Below, in pieces: positions 1 through 4,376 of a stretch of 6,403 nt of DNA (positions are counted from its first letter, which is position 1; each line of letters begins with the position of its first letter). Position numbers and translations under genes: made by a program. Origin of the DNA: Neisseriaceae bacterium (GTDB lineage Bacteria > Pseudomonadota > Gammaproteobacteria > Burkholderiales > Neisseriaceae). Under the pieces are notes generated by a model. That model saw nothing but the letters and a program-made list of their open reading frames with translations, searched no databases and had not been told where the DNA came from. The stretch lies in NCBI GenBank assembly GCA_030146285.1, contig JASLBZ010000122.1:1-6403 (forward strand), read 5' to 3'.

Positions 1-89
1 CCGCCTTTGATTTGACCGTATAAAGTCACATCAGCCATAGCTGCAACAGGTAAAGCAGTTAAAGCCAAAGCAATAAGAGTTTTTTTCAT
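1..89 (-). CDS. Outer-membrane porin, Neisseria type (N-terminal fragment)
   Basis: Only the first 29 codons and two bases of the next are in the window; the gene continues past the left edge. Read on the minus strand the protein starts MKKTLIALALTALPVAAMA, a Sec signal peptide (two Lys, a hydrophobic core, a VAAMA-type cleavage site near residue 19). It continues DVTLYGQIKG, the first beta-strand typical of the trimeric general porins of Neisseriaceae and other Betaproteobacteria. Known family role: a 16-stranded beta-barrel letting small solutes and ions cross the outer membrane. The start is supported by AAGGAA eight bases upstream (97-102). The gene is divergent from comEA across 555 bases, so it probably has its own regulated promoter. 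The barrel itself is not visible, so which porin this is cannot be said. Confidence 0.85.
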   Translation of the reverse strand, partial: MKKTLIALALTALPVAAMADVTLYGQIKG

Positions 90-96
90 TGCTGAA

Positions 97-102
97 TTCC
101 TT
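97..102 (-). promoter_or_regulatory. Ribosome binding site of the porin gene
   Basis: On the minus strand AAGGAA stands about eight bases before the porin ATG at 89-87. It is a good Shine-Dalgarno match and supports that start codon. Confidence 0.75.
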
Positions 103-173
103 ATCAATGTCTAATTAAATGAACTTAAATGTCGCTGGTGCAACAAATTCAAGCTTTAGGGTTAACCGCTGTA

Positions 174-184
174 CTCATAATGAG
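174..184. repeat. 11-base dyad CTCAT-A-ATGAG over the porin -10
   Basis: CTCAT and ATGAG are exact reverse complements around one central A. The dyad lies on the proposed -10 box of the porin promoter, where a repressor would act. No known regulator is recognised from it. Confidence 0.4.
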
Positions 185-205
185 CTAGGCGATTGATGCA
201 TTCAA
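177..205 (-). promoter_or_regulatory. Possible sigma-70 promoter of the porin gene
   Basis: On the minus strand TTGAAT (205-200, four of six to TTGACA) is followed after 17 bases by CATTAT (182-177, four of six to TATAAT). This would give a leader of roughly 80 bases before the porin start. Both boxes are imperfect and the region is AT-rich, so chance matches are easy. A perfect interrupted dyad covers the -10. Confidence 0.3.
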
Positions 206-275
206 TATAAATGCTCAGTATTCAAAACTCAAATATTAAAACCTGGCCACCAACTGCATTAAATATCATTGTCAT

Positions 276-300
276 TAATATATTCATACAGAATATATTA
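276..300. repeat. Perfect 10-base inverted repeat with 5-base spacer
   Basis: TAATATATTC (276-285) and GAATATATTA (291-300) are exact reverse complements separated by ATACA. The 25-base dyad has the size of a dimeric regulator site. AT-rich composition raises the chance of accidental symmetry, but ten of ten paired bases is notable. Confidence 0.55.
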
Positions 301-320
301 GTATCCGAATTTCAGATACT
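300..320. repeat. 21-base near-perfect palindrome
   Basis: The arms AGTATC.GAA and TTC.GATACT pair around a central T at 310, with one mismatched pair (306 with 314). It directly abuts the 276-300 dyad. It is followed by the overlapping 11-base palindrome ATACTTAGTAT (316-326) and by CAGATA/TATCTG arms at 313-318 and 330-335, so 276-335 is almost all symmetric sequence. It resembles a compound operator; no specific regulator is recognised. Confidence 0.5.
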
Positions 321-454
321 TAGTATAAATATCTGTTTTTTAGAAATTTATTATTTTATGTTGTAATTATACCAATCTCGTTTTCCTATTTGCATAATCA
401 CCACAGTTATTGGGATTCATAGCCAACTTCAACCCCAATATCGCTCTATATTCC

Positions 455-511
455 TGTGTTTTTCTACTTGTGTCGCACATTCTCACTCTTATTCGTGCGC
501 AGAAAAACACA
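455..511. repeat. Long inverted repeat with nested inner stem
   Basis: TGTGTTTTTCT (455-465) and AGAAAAACACA (501-511) are exact 11-base reverse complements. Inside them CGCAC (474-478) pairs with GTGCG (495-499) around a 16-base loop, leaving an 8-base bulge on one side and one base on the other. If transcribed, this could fold into a long imperfect hairpin. It is not a classic terminator, since no uniform T-run follows a GC-rich stem. It could be a leader structure, part of a small RNA, or a binding site. Confidence 0.5.
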
Positions 512-552
512 TGCCTAAGACAGCAGCCAGTGGAAAATTAACACAGTTTAAC

Positions 553-563
553 CCTTTTAAAGG
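553..563. repeat. Short dyad CCTTT-T-AAAGG upstream of comEA
   Basis: Five-base arms pair exactly around one T. Flanking AGTT (545-548) and AACT (567-570) can extend the pairing with internal mismatches. It lies about 80 bases before the comEA start and could be an operator or a leader hairpin; short enough to be chance. Confidence 0.3.
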
Positions 564-593
564 CTGAACTTTCGAGGCAGACCATGCACTAAA

Positions 594-623
594 TTTCCAT
601 GCTGAAAATTTCTTTAGCATACT
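594..623 (+). promoter_or_regulatory. Weak possible comEA promoter
   Basis: TTTCCA (594-599) and CATACT (618-623, four of six to TATAAT) are 18 bases apart and about 20 bases before the comEA start. The -35 is poor. It is listed because it is the best pair close to the gene. Confidence 0.2.
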
Positions 624-644
624 TATTAACAGAAGGAATACCCG

Positions 645-947
645 ATGAAAAAATTATTGCTTCCTTTAATATTCTTTTTAAGTACGGCATTTTCCTTTGC
701 TGCAGTGAATATTAATACTGCATCTGAAAGCCAATTAATCTCATTGTCTGGTATTGGTCCTGCCAAAGCCAAAGCCATTATTCAATACCGAGATGCCAAT
801 GGCGCGTTTAAAACCACCGCAGATATTCAGAAAGTGAACGGAATTGGCCCTGCCATCTTTGAGCGCATTCAATCGGATATCACCATCGACAAAGCACCTG
901 AAAAACCAGCAGCAGCAAAACCTGCTCTGTCTTCAACAGCAAAATAA
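645..947 (+). CDS. comEA: ComEA-type competence DNA-binding protein
   Basis: A secreted protein of 100 residues with a helix-hairpin-helix DNA-binding domain. Residues 1-19 form a signal peptide (two Lys, hydrophobic core, SFA cleavage site), leaving a mature protein starting AVNINTAS, the usual ComEA opening. Two hairpins are visible: LSGIGPAKAKAI (34-45) and VNGIGPAIFERI (64-75), both with the GIG turn that contacts the DNA backbone. Known role: ComEA binds incoming double-stranded DNA in the periplasm and pulls it through the secretin during transformation. The short form without a membrane anchor matches ComE of Neisseria. A tail rich in Pro, Ala and Lys (82-100) follows the domain. The start is supported by AGAAGGAA (631-638). 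It is probably monocistronic: divergent from a porin on the left and closed by a strong terminator on the right. A general ComEA-like protein not tied to competence is the alternative. Confidence 0.92.
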   Translation: MKKLLLPLIFFLSTAFSFAAVNINTASESQLISLSGIGPAKAKAIIQYRDANGAFKTTADIQKVNGIGPAIFERIQSDITIDKAPEKPAAAKPALSSTAK

Positions 948-1003
948 GCATTGATTGACCTTACCGATGATTTTTAAAAACCAAAAATATGATCCACAAA
1001 CAC

Positions 1004-1029
1004 AAAAAAGAGCCCGAGGGCTCTTTTTT
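1004..1029. terminator. Bidirectional intrinsic terminator between comEA and secA
   Basis: AAAAAAGAGCCC (1004-1015) pairs base for base with GGGCTCTTTTTT (1018-1029) around a GA turn. The GC core followed by six T on either strand makes it usable from both sides. It lies 56 bases after the comEA stop and 19 bases beyond the secA stop, so it should end both convergent transcripts. Confidence 0.95.
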
Positions 1030-1048
1030 ATTGGTACTCAAATCTGGT

Positions 1049-3724
1049 TTAATCTAATTTACCATGGCATTGCTTGTACTTTAAGCCACTACCACAAGGA
1101 CACGGTGAGTTGCGTTGAATGTATATGCCTTGCTCGCGCAAAGCTTCTTCACTGTAATCTGTGATGTCATCTAAAATACGTGGCGGCTGTGGCTCTGTCT
1201 CGGCCACAATGTCTTCATTCGGTTCAATGCGAACGGAAATTAACGCCTTGGCAACTTCATACTCAATGTCCATCAGTAAGCGTTCAAACATCTGGAATGC
1301 TTCGCGCTTGTACTCTTGCTTCGGATTCTTTTGAGCATAACCACGCAAATGAATGCCTTGGCGCAAATAATCCATCGCTGCCAAATGCTCACGCCAATTG
1401 GAATCCACAATCTGTAAGGTCACATTGCGTTCAAAGCCTTGCATGATTTCGGTACCAGCCAAATCCAGCTTGGCTTGGTAATTGTCTTCTACCGCAGCCA
1501 AAATACGTTCTGTGATTTCTTCATTTTCCAAATGTGAATCGGCTTCAATCCAAGCTGCAATGTCCAAGTGGGTATTGAATTCCGTGGCCAGAATATTGTG
1601 TAAACCAGGTACATTCCATTCTTCTTGCATGGTATCGCTTGGGATGTAGGTTGCGACCACGTCCGAGATAACATCTGTGCGCATGTCTTTAACCACGGCT
1701 GAGATGTCTTCATTTTGCAAAATTTCATTACGGCGTTGGTAAATGACTTTGCGTTGGTCATTGGCGACATCATCGTATTCTAGCAATTGTTTACGAATAT
1801 CGAAGTTACGACCTTCGACTTTTTTCTGTGCGCCTTCGATTTGACGGGTTAGCAATGAGTGCTCAATCGCCACGCCTTTTTCGGGTGCCAAACGATCTAG
1901 CAGTGATTTTGCACGGTCCAAAGCAAACAAACGCAATAAAGTATCGTCAAACGACAAGTAAAAACGGCTAGAACCTGCATCGCCTTGACGACCGGCACGA
2001 CCACGCAACTGGTTATCGATACGGCGACTTTCATGACGTTCTGTACCAATAATATGCAAACCACCGGCAGCCAACACTTCATCATGTACCACTTGCCATT
2101 TGGCCTTTAACTGGCTAATTTTCTTTTCTTTGTCCGCATCAGACAGTGTTTCATCAGCCTCAATGGCTTGCTCATCCATGGCAAAACTACCGCCTAAAAC
2201 AATATCCGTACCACGGCCTGCCATATTGGTTGCCACAGTAATCATGCCAGGCTTACCTGCTTGGGCAATAATATCGGCTTCGCGTTCATGCTCTTTGGCA
2301 TTCAGTACATTGTGTTTTAGTTTGGCTTTGTTTAACAGCTCGGCAATCATTTCCGAGTTTTCAATACTGGTTGTGCCCACCAAGATGGGTTGGCCTGCTG
2401 CATTGCGCTCTTTAATATCGGCAATCACAGCATCGTATTTTTCTTCTGTGGTGCGGAAAATCTGGTCGTTGGTGTCTTTGCGTTGCATCGGGCGGTTAGT
2501 TGGAATAATCACGGTTTCTAAGCCATAAATACTCTGGAACTCAAATGCCTCAGTATCTGCCGTGCCCGTCATGCCTGAAAGCTTATTGTACAAGCGGAAA
2601 TAATTTTGGAAGGTAATCGATGCCAACGTTTGATTTTCTTTTTTAATGTCCACGCCTTCTTTGGCTTCAACAGCTTGGTGCAAGCCATCTGACCAACGGC
2701 GTCCTGACATCAGGCGTCCTGTAAACTCATCGACAATCACGATTTCGTCAGCTTGAATCACATAGTGCTGATCCTTAACGAATAAATTGTGTGCTCGCAA
2801 GGCTGCCATTAAATGGTGCATCAGCATGATGTTGCCTGCGGTATACAAGGAATCACCTTCGTTTAACAAGCCCATTTCTTGCAAAACTTCTTCTGCATGC
2901 TCATGACCTGCTTCGCTAAGCAATACGGTATTGTTTTTTTCATCAACCCAAAAATCACCTTCGCCTTCTTCTTCTTCTTGGCGAATCAATTTGTCCGGAA
3001 CTTGGTTCATGATTTGATACAAATTCACATTATCATCAGCCTGACCTGAAATAATCAACGGTGTTCTGGCTTCATCAATTAAAATCGAGTCAACTTCATC
3101 GACCACAGCAAAGTTCAATTCACGTTGCACACGCTCAGAAACATGATTGACCATATTGTCGCGCAAGTAATCAAAACCATATTCATTATTTGTGCCGTAG
3201 GTAATATCGGCTGCATAAGCTGCTTGCTTGTCTTGAGTTTGCATGTCACTAATGGCAATGCCAACACTTAAACCTAAGAAGTTATACAGTTTTGCCATTA
3301 ACTGCGCATCACGTTTTGCCAAATAGTCATTGACGGTCACAACGTGAACGCCTTTGCCCGTTAAGGCATTCAAATACACTGGCAGCGTTGCCACCAAGGT
3401 TTTACCTTCACCGGTACGCATTTCGGCAATATTGCCATCATTTAAAACCATGCCACCGATCAATTGCACATCAAAATGGCGCATGCCCAATGTGCGTAAA
3501 GATGCCTCACGACACACTGCAAATGCTTCTACCAAAACATCATCAACTGTAGCACCATCGGCAATGCGCTGTTTGAACTCAAGCGTTTTGGCTTGTAAGT
3601 CTGCATCGCTTAATTTTTGGACTTCTTCTTCAAGTGCATTAATTTTAGTGACAACTTTTTGATACTGCTTTAATAATCGATCATTTCGACTACCAAAGAT
3701 TTTCTTCGCCATTTGCGTTAACAT
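1049..3724 (-). CDS. secA: SecA, preprotein translocase ATPase
   Basis: SecA is the cytoplasmic motor that binds SecYEG and pushes unfolded secretory proteins across the inner membrane by ATP hydrolysis. With the start at 3724 the protein has 891 residues and its numbering matches E. coli SecA (901): Walker A GEGKT at 105-109 (Lys108), Walker B DEVD at 209-212, followed by ILIDEARTPLIISG. Then come the preprotein cross-linking domain, the second helicase domain with MAGRGTDIVLGG and the arginine-finger stretch GTERHESRRIDNQLRGRAGR, the helical scaffold (LEYDDVANDQRKVIY) and a C-terminal tail with CPCGSGLKYKQCHG, the zinc and SecB binding motif (Cys875, Cys877, Cys886, His887). I chose ATG 3724 because MLTQMAKKIFGSRNDR aligns with the E. 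coli start and AGGA lies five bases upstream. A GTG at 3787 in frame would add 21 residues but lies at the promoter. The gene is complete, with no missing motif. Confidence 0.98.
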   Translation of the reverse strand: MLTQMAKKIFGSRNDRLLKQYQKVVTKINALEEEVQKLSDADLQAKTLEFKQRIADGATVDDVLVEAFAVCREASLRTLGMRHFDVQLIGGMVLNDGNIAEMRTGEGKTLVATLPVYLNALTGKGVHVVTVNDYLAKRDAQLMAKLYNFLGLSVGIAISDMQTQDKQAAYAADITYGTNNEYGFDYLRDNMVNHVSERVQRELNFAVVDEVDSILIDEARTPLIISGQADDNVNLYQIMNQVPDKLIRQEEEEGEGDFWVDEKNNTVLLSEAGHEHAEEVLQEMGLLNEGDSLYTAGNIMLMHHLMAALRAHNLFVKDQHYVIQADEIVIVDEFTGRLMSGRRWSDGLHQAVEAKEGVDIKKENQTLASITFQNYFRLYNKLSGMTGTADTEAFEFQSIYGLETVIIPTNRPMQRKDTNDQIFRTTEEKYDAVIADIKERNAAGQPILVGTTSIENSEMIAELLNKAKLKHNVLNAKEHEREADIIAQAGKPGMITVATNMAGRGTDIVLGGSFAMDEQAIEADETLSDADKEKKISQLKAKWQVVHDEVLAAGGLHIIGTERHESRRIDNQLRGRAGRQGDAGSSRFYLSFDDTLLRLFALDRAKSLLDRLAPEKGVAIEHSLLTRQIEGAQKKVEGRNFDIRKQLLEYDDVANDQRKVIYQRRNEILQNEDISAVVKDMRTDVISDVVATYIPSDTMQEEWNVPGLHNILATEFNTHLDIAAWIEADSHLENEEITERILAAVEDNYQAKLDLAGTEIMQGFERNVTLQIVDSNWREHLAAMDYLRQGIHLRGYAQKNPKQEYKREAFQMFERLLMDIEYEVAKALISVRIEPNEDIVAETEPQPPRILDDITDYSEEALREQGIYIQRNSPCPCGSGLKYKQCHGKLD

Positions 3725-3728
3725 AGTA

Positions 3729-3734
3729 ATCCTA
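3729..3734 (-). promoter_or_regulatory. Ribosome binding site deciding the secA start
   Basis: On the minus strand TAGGAT stands just before ATG 3724, with AGGA five bases from the start. No such site precedes the in-frame GTG at 3787, so the shorter protein is preferred. Confidence 0.7.
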
Positions 3735-3777
3735 AGGCCCTTTTTATCATCATTAAGGCATAAAAAATAATGAGTAG

Positions 3778-3786
3778 ATTCTAGCA
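3778..3786 (-). promoter_or_regulatory. Extended -10 promoter of secA
   Basis: On the minus strand TGCTAGAAT fits the extended -10 form TGnTATAAT with one change in the hexamer. No good -35 lies 16-18 bases upstream, as is common for extended -10 promoters. Transcription would begin near 3771, leaving a leader of about 47 bases and placing the GTG at 3787 outside the message. Confidence 0.5.
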
Positions 3787-3909
3787 CAAGCCCGAATCAC
3801 ACGTCTCATTCCAGATAAATTTGTTGTACAGATAATTGCTGCGCTGCTCACATTTAGTGGCATTTATGCAAAAATAAAACTACCCAGTCGGTATATTGGA
3901 GCAATTGAC

Positions 3910-4338
3910 ATGATTTTAAACCGTTGGACCAAAAAAAATACACCTTTAGGTCAATTGATTCAACAAAGCGAACGCTGGATTCGCCTTGAACAAGACTTAC
4001 AAAAACGGTTACCACCCAATATCGCCCCTTTTTGCCATGTTATTTGTATCAACCAAGAACATTGCCTGATTTTGGCAGTCGATAACAACCTGGTTGCCAA
4101 TCGATTACGCATGGTATTGCCTTCATTAGTGCCCGAGCTCCAATTGATTGATTCCGATATTGACAGCATTCACGTTAAAATCAAACCACGACCCATCGCC
4201 AAGCCCAAGAACAAAGAGGTTAACTTTAGCGATGCAGCGCTTGATAGCTTCACCCAAGCAGCAAAACACGTTAGCGACTACCCAAGATTGGCACAGGCGC
4301 TGGAGCAATTTGCACAAAAGCGACAATCATCAAAATAA
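3910..4338 (+). CDS. dciA: DciA-like replicative helicase loader (DUF721 family)
   Basis: A 142-residue protein of the DUF721/DciA family. Known role: DciA interacts with the replicative helicase DnaB and helps load it on DNA in bacteria that lack the phage-derived loader DnaC. The sequence shows the family pattern. An N-terminal helix (LGQLIQQSERWIRLEQDLQK) is followed by the KH-like core with a Cys-hydrophobic strand, a second strand LILAVDNN, the helix VANRLRMVLPSLVPEL, and a basic linker (KIKPRPIAKPKNK). The short C-terminal helix DYPRLAQALEQFAQK resembles the usual end of the family. GGAG (3898-3901) eight bases before the ATG supports the start. A DUF721 gene beside secA is a conserved arrangement in Beta- and Gammaproteobacteria; the enteric secM occupies the matching place. 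Here it is divergent from secA and followed after 38 bases by fadH. The helicase-loading role is inferred from family, not from a visible catalytic motif. Confidence 0.83.
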   Translation: MILNRWTKKNTPLGQLIQQSERWIRLEQDLQKRLPPNIAPFCHVICINQEHCLILAVDNNLVANRLRMVLPSLVPELQLIDSDIDSIHVKIKPRPIAKPKNKEVNFSDAALDSFTQAAKHVSDYPRLAQALEQFAQKRQSSK

Positions 4339-4366
4339 CCAAGTCGCGGCTTATCAATCCTACATT

Positions 4367-4371
4367 GGAGA
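4367..4371 (+). promoter_or_regulatory. Ribosome binding site deciding the fadH start
   Basis: GGAGA lies five bases before ATG 4377. An in-frame TTG at 4365 overlaps this site, so it cannot be served by it; the ATG also fits the length of E. coli FadH better. Confidence 0.75.
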
Positions 4372-4376
4372 CAACC

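Larger units (their letters stand above)
90..644. other. Long divergent intergenic region between porin and comEA
   Basis: This 555-base stretch has no open frame with a ribosome binding site on either strand and no tRNA-like or rRNA-like sequence. It is strongly AT-rich, above all at 200-360. Reading it by eye I find a possible porin promoter at 177-205 (minus), a dyad on its -10 at 174-184, a cluster of palindromes at 276-335, a long inverted repeat at 455-511, a short dyad at 553-563, and a weak possible comEA promoter before 645. Its length and symmetry content suggest control of the porin, or an untranslated RNA, rather than a lost gene; that is inference. Confidence 0.6.

Noticed and set aside
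119..196. A 25-codon frame on the plus strand opposite the porin leader
   Set aside because: No ribosome binding site, no recognisable product, and it runs across the likely porin promoter.
261..279. A Fur-box-like stretch upstream of the porin
   Set aside because: About 11 of 19 bases agree with the consensus, which AT-rich sequence reaches easily; not strong enough to call.
955..1164. A 69-codon frame after comEA
   Set aside because: It runs through the terminator and into the antisense of the secA 3' end, and its composition looks non-coding.
2100..2528. A 142-codon plus-strand frame opposite secA, and similar antisense frames across secA and fadH
   Set aside because: These are shadows of strongly conserved coding frames with no ribosome binding site or family resemblance.
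2799..2812. A partial Simonsiella-type uptake sequence (AGGCTGCC) in secA
   Set aside because: Only the first eight of twelve bases match, and the CTGAA end is absent.
3725..3787. N-terminal extension of SecA from an in-frame GTG
   Set aside because: The extra 21 residues have no family counterpart, no ribosome binding site precedes the GTG, and it lies inside or before the likely promoter. ATG 3724 matches the known SecA N-terminus.
3813..3835. Direct repeat AGATAA with 17-base spacing in the dciA-secA gap
   Set aside because: Six AT-rich bases repeated twice are expected by chance.
3831..3836. GATAAT as a -10 box for dciA
   Set aside because: The hexamer is good, but no acceptable -35 or extended -10 element is found at the right distance.
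4365..4376. TTG start giving a four-residue longer FadH
   Set aside because: The TTG overlaps the GGAG ribosome binding site that serves ATG 4377.
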